Assembly (NCBI GenBank): GCA_965216225.1
Contig: CBDCFF010000009.1
Location: 1 to 50,766 of the forward strand
Length of the DNA: 50,766 nt
Direction of reading: 5' to 3'
Source: 3107 sp965216225
Lineage (GTDB): Bacteria > Pseudomonadota > Alphaproteobacteria > Rhodobacterales > Rhodobacteraceae
Below the pieces are notes generated by a model. It was not told the origin of the DNA and searched no databases. It worked only from the letters and a program-made list of their open reading frames with translations. Positions 1 through 9,390 of the stretch are shown here, one piece after another (position 1 is the first letter of the stretch; every line of letters begins with the position of its first letter). The translations under genes and the position numbers were made by a program.

Positions 1-2212
1 TCATGCGCATGTCGAACTGGCCGCAACTCGGGCAGGCAGGGCCACGGGGGCCGCCAGCGCGCAAGGCTTCGGCGTCGGAGTCGGATTTCAGCCCCATGCC
101 ATCGCCTTCGATGAAACCGATGGCGATCATGTGGCGCTCCAGCACACCCCCTATAGCCGCGAGGATCGACGGGATGTAGCGGCCCTCCATCCACGCCCCG
201 CCGCGCGGGTCGAACACCGCCTTCAGTTCCTCGACCACGAAACTCACGTCGCCGCCGCGACGGAACACCGCCGAGATCATCCGCGTCAGCCCGACCGTCC
301 AGGCGAAGTGCTCCATGTTCTTCGAATTGATGAAGACCTCGAAAGGACGCCGCCGCCCGTCCACCACCAGATCGTTGACGGTGATGTAGATGGCGTGATC
401 GCTGCCGGGCCATCTGATCTTGCAGGTCCGCCCCTCCACCTCTGCCGGTCGGGCGAGGGGATCGGTCAGACCCGTGACGCCATCGCCCGTGCCGGCATCC
501 GCCGCCTCACCGGCCTCCCCGGACACCGACAGGACCGAGCCGGTAACAGCATTCGGGCACCAGGTCGTGCAGCCCTTGCAGCCGCTGTCCCACGCCGCCA
601 TGTAGACATCCCGGAACGCATCAAACCCGATCTCCGCCGGGCAGTTGATGGTCTTGGAGATCGAACTGTCGATCCAGCGCTGCGCCGCCGCCTGCATCCG
701 CACATGATCGCCGGGCGTCAGATCCCCGGCGCTGACGAAATGCGCAGGCAATTCCCGCTCGCCGAACTTCTGCCGCCACAGCGCGACGGCGTAATCAACC
801 ACCTCTTCCTCGCGTCGCGATCCATCGGGCTGCAACACCTTGCGCCTGTAGGCAGGGGCGAAGACCGGCTCGATGCCCGAAGACACGTTGCCCGCGTAAA
901 GGCTGATCGTCCCGGTGGGCGCGATCGAGGTCAGCAGCGCGTTGCGGATGCCGTGCTCCGCGACCGCCGCGCGCACGTCGCCGTCCATCCCCGCCATGTA
1001 GCCGGAGGCCAGGAACGCATCCGCATCGAAGAGCGGGAAGGCCCCCTTCTCCCTCGCCAGATCGACGGAGGCCAGATACGCCGCACGGGCGATCAGGCGC
1101 ATCCAGGCCCCGGTGCGCGCCGCCGCCTCTTCCGAGCCATAGCGCAGCCCCAGCATGATCAGCGCGTCGGCCAGACCGGTAACCCCCAGCCCGATGCGCC
1201 GCTTGGCCCGCGCCTCATCCGCCTGCGCCGCCAGCGGAAAGCGGCTGATGTCGATCACGTTGTCCAGCATCCGCACCGCCGTCGCCACCAGTTCCCGCAG
1301 GGCATCCCCGTCCAGCGCCGCGTCGTCATCGAACGGGCGGGCCACCAGCCGGGCGAGGTTGACAGACCCCAGCAGGCACGCGCCGTAAGGCGGCAGCGGC
1401 TGCTCGCCGCACGGGTTGGTCGCCGCAATCGTCTCGCAATAGCCGAGGTTGTTCATCGCGTTCACCCGGTCGATGAAGATCACCCCCGGCTCCGCATGGT
1501 CATGGGTGGACTGCATGATCCGGTTCCACAGATCGCGCGCCGCGACCGTGCCATGGACGCGCCCGCCAAAGCGCAACTCCCACGACGCGCCCGCCTTCAC
1601 CGCCGCCATGAAGGCGTCCGTGACCAGCACCGACAGGTTGAACATCCGCAGCCGGGACGGATCCCGCTTCGCCGTGATGAACGCCCCGATGTCCGGGTGA
1701 TCGCAGCGCATGGTCGCCATCATCGCCCCCCGGCGGCTGCCCGCCGACATGATCGTGCGGCACATCGCATCCCACACGTCCATGAACGACAGCGGCCCGG
1801 AGGCATCCGCCGCCACCCCCTCGACAGGCGCGCCCATCGGGCGCAGGGTCGAGAAATCGTAGCCGATGCCGCCGCCCTGCTGCATGGTCAGCGCCGCCTC
1901 CCTCAGCATTTCGAAGATCCCCGTCATGCTGTCCGGGATCGCGCCCATGACGAAACAGTTGAAAAGCGTGACGGCGCGACCCGTGCCCGCACCCGCAGTG
2001 ATGCGCCCGGCGGGCAGAAACCGGTAGTCCTCCAGCGCCCCGTGGAACCGGTCTTCCCACCGGGCCGGATCGTCCTCCGCCGCCGCCAGCGCCCGCGCGA
2101 TCCGCCGCCAGGTATCCCCCACCGTCCGGTCCACCGGCCCGCCCTCCGCATCCTTGAGGCGGTATTTCATGTCCCAGATATGCTCCGCGATCGGAGCGGT
2201 GAAGCGGCTCAT
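1..2212 (-). CDS. nrdJ: Adenosylcobalamin-dependent (class II) ribonucleotide reductase, 3' end cut by window edge
   Basis: Reduces ribonucleotides to deoxyribonucleotides in the cytosol using adenosylcobalamin to make the active-site thiyl radical. About 737 residues are visible from the ATG at 2212 to the window edge. The first redox cysteine lies in FNCF near residue 84. The active-site Cys and Glu lie in NPCGEQ near residue 265, and PTGTIS lies near residue 430. A C-terminal CPSCG pair near residue 730 suggests the true end is only a few residues away; the last complete codon is ATG at 2-4. The start MSRFTAPIAEHIW matches how short NrdJ proteins usually begin. It is divergent from the DUF1489 gene. 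The strong plus-strand open frame over the same bases is a high-GC shadow. Identity is clear; only the exact C-terminus is unknown. Confidence 0.93.
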   Translation of the reverse strand, partial: MSRFTAPIAEHIWDMKYRLKDAEGGPVDRTVGDTWRRIARALAAAEDDPARWEDRFHGALEDYRFLPAGRITAGAGTGRAVTLFNCFVMGAIPDSMTGIFEMLREAALTMQQGGGIGYDFSTLRPMGAPVEGVAADASGPLSFMDVWDAMCRTIMSAGSRRGAMMATMRCDHPDIGAFITAKRDPSRLRMFNLSVLVTDAFMAAVKAGASWELRFGGRVHGTVAARDLWNRIMQSTHDHAEPGVIFIDRVNAMNNLGYCETIAATNPCGEQPLPPYGACLLGSVNLARLVARPFDDDAALDGDALRELVATAVRMLDNVIDISRFPLAAQADEARAKRRIGLGVTGLADALIMLGLRYGSEEAAARTGAWMRLIARAAYLASVDLAREKGAFPLFDADAFLASGYMAGMDGDVRAAVAEHGIRNALLTSIAPTGTISLYAGNVSSGIEPVFAPAYRRKVLQPDGSRREEEVVDYAVALWRQKFGERELPAHFVSAGDLTPGDHVRMQAAAQRWIDSSISKTINCPAEIGFDAFRDVYMAAWDSGCKGCTTWCPNAVTGSVLSVSGEAGEAADAGTGDGVTGLTDPLARPAEVEGRTCKIRWPGSDHAIYITVNDLVVDGRRRPFEVFINSKNMEHFAWTVGLTRMISAVFRRGGDVSFVVEELKAVFDPRGGAWMEGRYIPSILAAIGGVLERHMIAIGFIEGDGMGLKSDSDAEALRAGGPRGPACPSCGQFDMRM

Positions 2213-2252
2213 CGGCGAATCTCCGGCGTATGGGAAGGGGATCGCAATCCTG

Positions 2253-2268
2253 CACCATATATGGGTTG
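2253..2268. promoter_or_regulatory. Possible NrdR-like box upstream of nrdJ
   Basis: The stretch CACCATATATGGGTTG, 41 bases upstream of the nrdJ start, has a palindromic ATAT core flanked by CC/GG. It resembles the AT-cored inverted repeat bound by NrdR. NrdR sites usually come in pairs about three helical turns apart, and no clear partner is visible; the nearest similar core, near 2334-2342, is too far away. Treat as a weak lead. Confidence 0.25.
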
Positions 2269-2347
2269 AATTGCAATCCGTTCCCGCATCATGTTGAACA
2301 AATTAACCGTCAGATGATTCTGGCAGACATGATACCATATTGAACAC

Positions 2348-2773
2348 ATGGCCGGTCACATCAACCTTCTGAAACTGTGCGTCGGCATTGACACGCCGGA
2401 CGACCTGATCGCCTGGCGCAATCAGCATTGTCCGTCCTGCGTGGAGACCCGCCATATCACGCGCATGTGGCCAAAACGGGGGGCGGAGATTCTGGGCGGC
2501 GGGTCGCTTTACTGGGTGATGCGCGGCGTCATTCAGGCCCGCCAGCGCATATTGCGTCTGGACGAGGCCATCGGACCGGACGGCATCCGCCGTTGCGCGA
2601 TCGTCATGGACCGGGAATTGATCCGCACACATGCCGCCCGACGCCGCCCGTTCCAGGGCTGGCGCTATCTGACGCCCGAAGACAGCCCCGCCGATTTGCC
2701 GAAGAACCGGGCCGAAGACGATGCCCTGCCCCCGGAATTGTCAACGGCGCTCTCTGATATGGGAGTGCTGTAG
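2348..2773 (+). CDS. DUF1489 family protein
   Basis: A 141-residue protein matching the alphaproteobacterial DUF1489 family in length and sequence. It opens MAGHINLLKLCVG, has a central GGGSLYWVMRGVIQARQ segment and a GWRYLTPEDSPADLP C-terminal motif. The function of the family is unknown. It has no signal peptide or membrane segment and is probably a small cytosolic protein. The start has no strong Shine-Dalgarno sequence. It is divergent from nrdJ and followed by a hairpin at 2791-2832 that may terminate it. Family assignment is by recognition of the conserved segments. Confidence 0.88.
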   Translation: MAGHINLLKLCVGIDTPDDLIAWRNQHCPSCVETRHITRMWPKRGAEILGGGSLYWVMRGVIQARQRILRLDEAIGPDGIRRCAIVMDRELIRTHAARRRPFQGWRYLTPEDSPADLPKNRAEDDALPPELSTALSDMGVL

Positions 2774-2790
2774 GGCAAGGGCGCGCTTTG

Positions 2791-2835
2791 CCCCGTTCAG
2801 ACGGTCGGTCGGGGTGGCCTGACCGAACGGGGTTT
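2791..2835 (+). terminator. Inverted repeat after DUF1489 gene, probable terminator
   Basis: CCCCGTTC (2791-2798) pairs with GAACGGGG (2825-2832), and an inner GGTC/GACC pair extends the stem. Only three T residues follow, so termination may be inefficient. It lies 18 bases after the DUF1489 stop. Confidence 0.45.
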
Positions 2836-2905
2836 CACCATGCACGGCGCATGGGGCACGGGCAGGCGCGTCGTGACGCCGGGACCGAACGCCTAGCAAC
2901 TGAGT

Positions 2906-3870
2906 TTATTCTGTGAGCTGCTGGCGCCAGGGGATGCCGGTTTTGATGATCGCGTTTGCGATTGTGACCAGCCTGCGTGCGATTGCAATTATGACAAGTT
3001 TGTGCGGCTTCCCCCGCTCTTTGAGACGTTTTGCGACAGGCTTGAGAACCGGATTGTGACAGCGCAGCCTGAAACAGCACATGCCGCAGAGACCGCCTTC
3101 CGCCGGCGATAGCTCTCCTGCCTCGCATCGCCCCGCTGTCATGTGGTATCGGAGCCAGGCCGGTCATGGCAGCGGCTTCGCCCGATGTCATCCGGCCGGG
3201 TTCCGGCAATTCGGCGATCAACATTGCCGCACAGACCGGGCCAATCCCCGGGATTGATCGTAAAAGCCCCGCCCTCAGGGCAAGAGGTTTCACTCGCGCG
3301 ATAACGTTTTCGATCCGCCGTTCGATGTCATCGACCCGGGTGTCGAGCAGGTCTTTCAGGTCGTCATCCATGGTCTCGACACCGGCAGGAATGCCCTGCT
3401 TCTTTCGAGCTCCGATCCGGGCCTTGAGCCGCTTGCGCATATCGACGAGTTGACCTCTCCGGGTCGTCAAGGTTCCGGGAATACGCAGATTTTCGCCTGG
3501 CAGTTCTCGCCCGGCTTGCGGTCGGAATGCCATGAACCGGGCGATGAGTTCCGCATCTATCCGATCAGTCTTCGCGCGCGTGCCCCGGCAAAGCGCAAAG
3601 GCCCTGATCTGTGGCCCTGATCTGTGCTGGCAGCAATTGCACGGCCACGATGCCTGCGCCGACAAGTTCTGTCCAGAGCCTCCATTCCTGACCACCCGTG
3701 GCCTCAAATCCGACTTTGAGCGAACCGGAGAACCGCTGGATCATCGCGATCAGCGCAATATGGCCGTCCGCCGTGTCCGGATGCCGGAACCGCTTCTCGC
3801 CAGGAAGGCAGAACCCATCCAGCCAGTCGCGCGATACATCTATCCCGGGAATGGTTATCCCGGCTATCAT
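2906..3870 (-). pseudogene. IS110-family transposase, broken by two lesions
   Basis: An IS110-type (DEDD) transposase read in three pieces. The N-terminal RuvC-like part (MIAGITIPGIDVSRDWLDG) runs from 3870 to about 3613. The middle, with KTDRIDAELIARF and the C-terminal Transposase_20 motif SIPGIGPVCAAMLIAELP, is in a second frame. The last 60 or so residues (HNPVLKPVAKRLKERGKPHK...) are in a third frame, ending at TAA 2906-2908. The first break is a 13-base tandem duplication at 3600-3625; removing one copy restores PAQIRAFALCRGTRAKTD. The second break, near 3058, looks like a small deletion after FQAAL. IS110 elements lack obvious terminal inverted repeats, so element ends are not defined. 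Confidence 0.85.
3600..3625. repeat. 13-bp perfect tandem duplication inside IS110 transposase
   Basis: GGCCCTGATCTGT occurs twice head to tail (3600-3612 and 3613-3625). Thirteen is not a multiple of three, so the duplication shifts the transposase frame. Deleting one copy reconnects the conserved reading frame exactly. Confidence 0.9.
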
Positions 3871-4003
3871 GTCACTCTCTCTTCCTTATGCTTCGCGGTC
3901 CCGCAAAACGGGCCGCCGTCAACTGTTCGAGACGGTGAAGAGAGGCAGGATCAGCCTGCTGGTGAACGTGGTCATGCCACAAGGTGTTCAGCGCTGTATC
4001 CCA

Positions 4004-4039
4004 CCCCGTCACCGCTCCCGGCCGGGAGCGGCGACGGGG
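4004..4039. repeat. 36-bp near-perfect palindrome
   Basis: The left half (4004-4021) and right half (4022-4039) are reverse complements with a single mismatch (A at 4011 against C at 4032) and no loop. The centre is CCCGGCCGGG. It lies just outside the 3' remnant of the IS481 transposase, in sequence that belongs to no recognised gene. It could be a recombination junction, an element end or a protein-binding palindrome. No T tract follows, so it is not a standard terminator. Confidence 0.75.
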
Positions 4040-4066
4040 TATCCATGGCAGGGACGAGACACATGA

Positions 4067-4976
4067 GGTGTTCAGTCCCGGCATCTGGTGGATCGGGTTC
4101 AGGATGAAACGATCCGGCTCTGTTGTCCAGACCTTGCAGATGTATTCACAGGGCGTGAGGCCGCTGAGGGTCTTGAGCCTTCGGGCGAAGTTACAGGCGT
4201 TCATGAAGTCAGCCGGATGCGTTCGAAGTTGATCATGGTTGTCATAATGGAAGCGTTTGACGGTCGCGTCCCTGATGGTGCGGTTCATCCGTTCCACTTG
4301 CCCGCCACTCGGGAAAGCAGTCCCCCGGACTGTTGTCTTGTCCTCGCGGCTCCACGGATGGCTGGGTCTGGTCAGGCGGCGCCCGATCCCGCTGGCCTCG
4401 CAAATCACGTCGAAGCGCATTGGCCGGGAATGGATCGTGTTGCGGTTCCGGGGCCGCTCGGCAAACCGGATGCCATTGTCAGTGAGAATGGTGTGGACCT
4501 GGTAGGGCACGGCTTCGAGCATGTGCAGCGGGAACTCCCACGCGGTGCGCCTGTCGGCCTTGTCCACGAGTTGGGCGACGGCGAACTTGCTGGTGCGCTC
4601 GATGCCGACGAAGAGCCAGAGCTTGCCCCCGGTGGTCTGAACTTCGGCAATGTCGATGTGGAAGAAACCGACAGGGTAACGTTTGAACCGCCGGCGCTGC
4701 GGTTTGTCGCCCTCGACCTCAGGCAGGCGCGAGATGCCGTGCCGCTGAAGGCAGCGATGCAACGCCGACCGCGTCAGGTGAGGCATGGTCGGCTGCAAGG
4801 CGTGGAGGCAATCGTCCAGCGGCAACAGTGTATGGCGCCGAAATGTGACGATCATGGCCTCCCCGGCCTCGGTCAGGACGGTTGAATGTGGCTCCCTCGG
4901 TCCGGTCTTCAAATCCTCGACCGTCTCGCGCTTGCGCCATTTGGCGACTGTCTTCGGGTTGATTGTGAATCGTCAT
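4067..4976 (-). pseudogene. IS481-family transposase (type A), N-terminus missing
   Basis: A DDE transposase of the IS481 type. Reading from the high end, RFTINPKTVAKWRKRETVEDL (helix-turn-helix) starts right after an in-frame stop near 4976, so the first 30 or so residues are lost. The catalytic core follows: FHIDIAEVQT with the first Asp, ILTDNGIRF with the second, GQVERMNRT with the Glu. The usual C-terminal DRFILNPIHQMPGLNT ends at 4067, but its stop is gone and the frame runs on into unrelated sequence until 3872. About 15 extra residues sit between HPW and GQVERM (around 4306-4352), where the family normally has only two or three. Certainly non-functional as a whole element. Confidence 0.85.
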
Positions 4977-5019
4977 GCAACAGTGCCCCACTTAGGTGGG
5001 TAATGATCATTTAAAATGG

Positions 5020-6358
5020 GAGTGTCCTGAATTCTGTGTATGTGTCCCGGTCCATGGGGGTTTCAAATACAGTCACGCATTGAAGCGCTCGTCGAACATA
5101 ATAGCGAACTGGTTGCGGGCTGCAAACCATTCCCGAACATTCCTGCCGCCTTTCTCGAAGTTGCGGATGGCCAGATAGATCAGCTTTGTTGCGGCCTGAT
5201 CGGTCGGGAACGATCCGCGGGTCTTGATTGATTTGCGGATCACCCGGTTCAGGCTCTCGATGGCGTTGGTGGTGTAGATGATCTTTCGGATCGCCGGATC
5301 GAAGGCGAAGAACGGGATTACTTCCTGCCATGCCCGTCGCCAGGCCGGGGCGATGGAGGCGTATTTACCGGCCCATTTTTTCTCGAATGCGTCCAGTTCA
5401 CCGGCGGCCTGATCGGCGGTGGCAGCGCTGTAAATCCGGCGCAGGTCAGTGGCCACTCCCTTGCGGTCTTTCCATAACTTCCACGAGCAGAAGTTCAGGG
5501 AGTGGCGCACCAGGTGGACAATGCAGGTTTGCACCGTGGTCTGCGCAAAGGCGGCGGTGATCGCCTCCGGGAAGCCTTTGAGCCCGTCAACGACGGCGAT
5601 CAGAATGTCCTGGACACCCCGGTTCTTCAGCTCGTTCATCACCGACAACCAGAATTTGGCCCCCTCGTTATCAGCGATCCACAGGCCCGGGACCTCGCGC
5701 ACGCCGTCCCGGCTGACCCCCAGGGCGATGTAGAGGGCCTTGTTCTTCACCATGCGGCTGTCGGCGTCGCGGATCTTCACCCGCAGCGCGTCGAAGATCA
5801 CGATCGGATACATCCGCTCCAGCGCCCGGCTTTGCCAGTCGCGCACCTCGTCGAGCACGGCGTCGGTGACGCGGCTGATCAAATCCGGCGAGACCAGAAG
5901 ACCGTAGATATCCTCAAGATGGGCGCGGATGTCGCGGACACTCTCGTCCGGCGGCATGGAGGCCGATGATCCTGTCATCCATCCCGTCGATCCGGGTCTG
6001 GCCCTTCTTCACCAGTTCGGGTTCAAAACTGCCATCCCGATCACGTGGCACGGAAATCGGCGCCTCGCCGATCTGGCCCTTCAGGCGCTTGCCAGCTGTG
6101 CCGTTGCGCCGATTGGACTGACCCGGAGGTGCATCCTTGCCTTCTTCATAGCCCGGATGCGCGGTCAGTTCGGCCCCAAGCATCCGCTCCATCAGTTTGA
6201 TCCTGAGCTCTTTCAGCAGCCCGGTATCGCCAAGCAGGTCTTCAGGCCGCTCGCAGCCTTCCAGAAGTTCGTCCAGAAGTTCCCTGGATATCGTCATCGT
6301 CATGGCTCCTCTCTCAAAGCATGGTACAGATCACAGATACACAGAGGATCGGACACTC
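5020..6358 (-). mobile_element. IS256-family element with recognisable terminal inverted repeats
   Basis: The left end starts GAGTGTCC at 5020, and the right end is its complement GGACACTC ending at 6358. Beyond the first eight bases the ends still match partly (CTGTGTAT on both). The element carries one transposase gene with a frameshift. The flanks (TTAAAATGG on the left, TCGCCCAAA on the right) show no 8-9 bp target duplication, and the right flank is the interior of another IS256-like gene. The element was therefore either inserted and rearranged, or lost one neighbour. Confidence 0.75.
5073..6303 (-). pseudogene. IS256-family (mutator-type) transposase with one frameshift
   Basis: The first part (MTMTISRELLDELLEG... 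to DDRIIGLHA, 6303 to about 5960) and the second part (SVRDIRAHLEDIYG... to NQFAIMFDERFNA, ending at 5073) are adjacent pieces of one transposase in different frames. The catalytic residues are present: Asp in VIFDALRVKIRD, Asp in IAVVDGLKGFPEA and Glu in TTNAIESLNR. The break falls where the family normally has a short G-M-S/T-V-R-E/D-I segment and can be explained by a single-base change near 5950-5960. No slippery run is present there, so it is a lesion (or sequencing error) rather than programmed frameshifting. Confidence 0.85.
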
Positions 6359-6361
6359 TCG

Positions 6362-6784
6362 CCCAAATCGGTGCAGGCCAAAGCCAAGGGCCACCTGCAT
6401 GATATCTGGCAGGCGGAAACGAAGACCGAAGCCGGGGCCGCCTTCGATTTCTTCGTGGAAACCTGTGGCGCGAAATATGACAAGGCGGTTGGGAAACTGA
6501 CCAAAGACCGGGCTGTGCTGCTCTCCTTCTACGGCTTCCCTGCTGAGCACTGGAAGCACATCCGAACCACGAACCCGATCGAGAGCACCTTCGCCACCGT
6601 CCGCCACCGCACCGGCAAAACCAAAGGCTGCCTGAGCCGCAAGACCGGGTTGGCCATGGCATTCAAGCTGATGATGTCAGCGCAAGGAAAATGGCGAAAG
6701 CTCGACGGCGCCAACCGCATGCCAGAGATCATTGAAGGGGTTGAGTTCACAGACGGGATCAAGCAAATTCACCACGCCGCATGA
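6362..6784 (+). pseudogene. C-terminal fragment of a second IS256-like transposase
   Basis: The frame from about 6362 to the TGA at 6782-6784 encodes the C-terminal third of a different IS256-family transposase. It has QAKAKGHLHDIWQAETK, the catalytic-Glu segment TNPIESTFATVRHRT, and the end VEFTDGIKQIHH. Its 5' part is missing exactly where the inverted repeat of the neighbouring IS256 element ends (6358). This suggests the neighbour inserted into it and the other half was later lost. Non-functional. Confidence 0.85.
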
Positions 6785-6816
6785 TCACACCATCACCAAC
6801 TTTCGGGCATAGCTCC

Positions 6817-7308
6817 TACAGCCGTTACATCACCTCCTGGAAACTTTGCACGAACATGAAAGCGGAGGATGTGACGGACACTCTGGTTCTCGCCTTGCAG
6901 GCTTCTGCCTGCGATCAGGTTCACGTCGTTTACAAGCCACATCTGCTGAGCGACAACGGCTCCGGCTACGTCTCCGGGGATCTCGCTGAATGGCTGCATG
7001 ACAAGGCCATGAAGCACACTCGTGGCGCACCCCGTCACCCCCAGACACAGGGCAAAATCGAACGCCGACGCCAAACATTGAAAAACCGCATTCTGCTCGA
7101 AAACCACTTCCTGCCGGGCGATCTCGAAACACAGATCGAAGCCTTCGTCGATCACTGCAATCATCAATGTTACCATGAGAGCCTGAACAACGGCACGCCG
7201 TCCGACGTCTGCTTCGGGCGCGACAAGGCCATTCTGAGACAACGGGAAAGGATCAAGCAAAACACCCTCGAAGCACGGCGCTTGCAACATCACAATCGCG
7301 CCGCATAA
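6817..7308 (+). pseudogene. IS3-family transposase OrfB, C-terminal fragment
   Basis: Encodes the C-terminal half of an IS3-type integrase (rve fold): SRYITSWKLCTNMKAEDVTDTL, the second catalytic Asp in LLSDNGSGYVSGDLAEW, HPQTQGKIERRRQTLKNR with the catalytic Glu, then YHESLNNGTPSDVCFGRD. The N-terminal half and OrfA are absent. The upstream 35 or so bases after the IS256-like stop look like that element's right end, so the IS3 piece is joined directly to it. The open frame formally starts at 6781, but its first dozen codons are junction sequence. Confidence 0.85.
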
Positions 7309-7341
7309 TGCAATCAAACAGATGTGCCGGATACTCGCCTA

Positions 7342-7430
7342 GGGTCTGTTGACGTTCATTTGAGTTGAATGATGATTGCCGCCATTGAGACGAAGGCCTT
7401 GAAACTCTGATCTGTTTTTCAGGACCGCAT
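7342..7430 (-). pseudogene. Terminal fragment of an IS5-family transposase
   Basis: On the minus strand this short stretch reads DQSFKAFVSMAAIIIQLK followed by a stop at 7356-7358, a common C-terminus of IS5-family transposases. It is followed by GGGTCTGTTGAC-type end sequence. Only about 20 codons remain before the frame closes. It is joined on the right to the IS481 element starting at 7468. Confidence 0.5.
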
Positions 7431-7467
7431 AGCTGTGCCTCTGTTTTCTTTGAGCTTACAGAAGTAG

Positions 7468-8540
7468 GTGTTCCATCCCGGACGATCAGATAGACCCTCG
7501 CCGCTCTGGCCTGTTCATGGCAAGATCAATCCTGCGTGAGATTCGGGACGGAGGCAAGACATGCTGATTTCTTTGCACAAGCAGGCGACGACGACGCCGA
7601 AGATCAGGGCCGCAATCCAGGCGAGCAAAGAGCCCGCGTAGATCGTGGCCGAGCGCTACGGCATCTCGGAGCAGACCGTCTGGAAGTGGCGCAAGCGCGA
7701 TACCGTCCACGACCGGAGCCACACGGCGCACAGGTTGCAGACCACGCTGACACCGGCGCAGGAGGCCGTGGCGGTCTCGCTGAGACAGACGCTGCTGCTG
7801 CCGCTCGACGACCTGCTCGCCGTGGTCCGCGAGTTTCTCAACCCGACCGTCTCGCGCTCCGGGCTGGATCGATGCCTGCGCCGATGCCTGCGCCGTCATG
7901 GGGTCGGCTCCCTCCGTGACCTGAAGCCGAAGGTGGCGAAGCCCGCGCACAAGCCTTTCAAGGCATACGAGCCCGGCTACATCCACATCGACGTGAAATA
8001 CCTGCCGCAGATGGCCGATGAGGACCGGCCCCGGTATCTGTTCGTCGCGATCGACCGCGCCACCCGCCGGGTCTTCGTGCGCATCTACCCAGTGAAGACT
8101 GCGGCCAACGCCCGCCGGTTCCTGCGCGATCTGGAGCGCGCCGCCCCGATGCGGATCACCCGCGTGCTGACGGACAATGGCAAGGAGTTCACCGACAGGC
8201 TCTTCGGCCTTCGCCGCCGCGCCGCGACCGGCAATCACGAGTTCGACCGCCTCTGCGCCGGGTTCGGGATCGAGCATCGCCTGGCCCCACCGATGCGGCC
8301 GCAGACCAACGGCATGGTCGAGCGGTTCAACGGTCGGATCGAGGACGTGCTCCAGAGCCACCGTTTCCGCAGCGGCGAGGACCTGGAGCGGACGCTTCTC
8401 CGCTACGTCCGCCTCTACAACGGCCAGTTGCCGCAATCCGTTCTGAAAGGCCGCACGCCAATTGATGCGCTCAAGGACTGGCATCAAGAAAAGCCCGAAC
8501 TCTTCAGAAAGAAGCCGTACAATCACACGGGATGTGACAC
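7468..8540 (+). mobile_element. IS481-family element (type B), copy 1
   Basis: Bounded by imperfect inverted repeats: GTGTTCCATCCCG at 7468 and the complement of GTGTCACATCCCG ending at 8540. The same two ends bound copy 2 (48265-49323, opposite strand), which supports these limits. Length is 1073 bp. No direct target duplication is visible in the flanks (an IS5 remnant on the left, an IS630 remnant on the right), as expected after rearrangement. Confidence 0.8.
7561..8540 (+). pseudogene. IS481-family transposase, amber codon near the start
   Basis: Starts MLISLHKQATTTPK at 7561. An in-frame TAG at 7639-7641 interrupts at residue 27, where copy 2 has TGG (Trp). Reading could restart at GTG 7645. 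Then come the helix-turn-helix (YGISEQTVWKWRKRD) and the rve core: YIHIDVKYLPQ (Asp), VLTDNGKEF (Asp) and NGMVERFNGRI (Glu). It lacks its own stop: after HTGCD the frame crosses the element end and continues in frame into an IS630 transposase remnant, so the open frame 7645-9471 is a 608-residue chimera. All catalytic residues are intact, so partial activity after reinitiation cannot be excluded. Confidence 0.85.
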
Positions 8541-9377
8541 GCGCACCGTGTCGGACGATCAGGTGACTGCGGTGATTGAGCGCACGCTGAACACGCCCCC
8601 GAGGGATGCGACCCATTGGTCGCTCCGAAGCATGGCAGCCGCGACGGGACTGTCGCACACCACCATCCGGCGGATTTGGAACGGGTTCGGCCTGCAACCG
8701 CACCGAAGCGAGACATTCAAGCTCTCAACCGACCCGCTGTTGGTGGACAAGGTGCACGATATCGTCGGGCTGTACCTGTCACCGCCGAACAGGGCTGTCG
8801 TGTTGTGTGTTGACGAGAAATCGCAAATCCAGGCGCTGGATCGCGAACAGCCTGTGCTGCCAATGGTGCCCGGCGTGGCCGAGCGGCGCACCCACACCTG
8901 CATCCGACACGGCACGACGTCGCTTTTTGCAGCACTGGATATCGCCACCGGCGCCGTGATCGGCAAATGCTGCAAGCGGCGCCGCGCCACCGGGTTCCTC
9001 GACTTCCTCAAACAGATCGACCGGCAGATGCCGGACGGGCCGGAGGTGCATATCGTCATGGACAATTACGCCACCCACAAAACCCCGAAGATCAAGGCCT
9101 GGCTGGCACGCCGCCCGCATTGGCATGTCCACTTCACACCGACCTCGGCCAGTTGGATCAATCAGGTGGAGCGTTGGTTTGCTGAACTGACGCGCAAGCA
9201 ACTGCTGCGCGGCGTCCATCGTTCAACGGCGGAACCGGAAGCCGATATCGCTGCATTTATCGAGGCCCATAACGAAAACCCCAAACCCTGCAAATGGGTC
9301 AAACCCGCCGACCATATCCTCGCCTCCGTCAAGCGGTTCTGCCAACGCGCCCAACAAAACTCATGTGCCGAACTTTG
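8541..9377 (+). pseudogene. IS630-family transposase, C-terminal two thirds, fused to IS481 frame
   Basis: From the IS481 boundary the frame encodes an IS630-type transposase without its N-terminal helix-turn-helix domain. It has VSDDQVTAVIERTLNTPP, VVLCVDEKSQIQALDR (first catalytic Asp), VHIVMDNYATHKTPK (second Asp) and TPTSASWINQVERWFAELTR (Glu), ending near ILASVKRFCQRAQQ. The natural 3' end is cut by the IS427-type element at 9391. A shorter relative of the same C-terminus is found at 40020-40200 on the minus strand. Confidence 0.85.
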
Positions 9378-9390
9378 GAGGCAGGTGACC

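Noticed and set aside
131..2269. 712-codon plus-strand open frame
   Set aside because: It is antisense to nrdJ; its translation is Arg/His/Pro-rich with no recognisable domain, typical of high-GC shadow frames.
2213..2347. Cobalamin riboswitch upstream of nrdJ
   Set aside because: The gap is only 135 bases and lacks the B12-box core; expected length is about 200 bases.
5914..5978. Programmed frameshift in the IS256 transposase
   Set aside because: No slippery homopolymer or heptamer at the switch, and this family uses a single frame; a point lesion is simpler.
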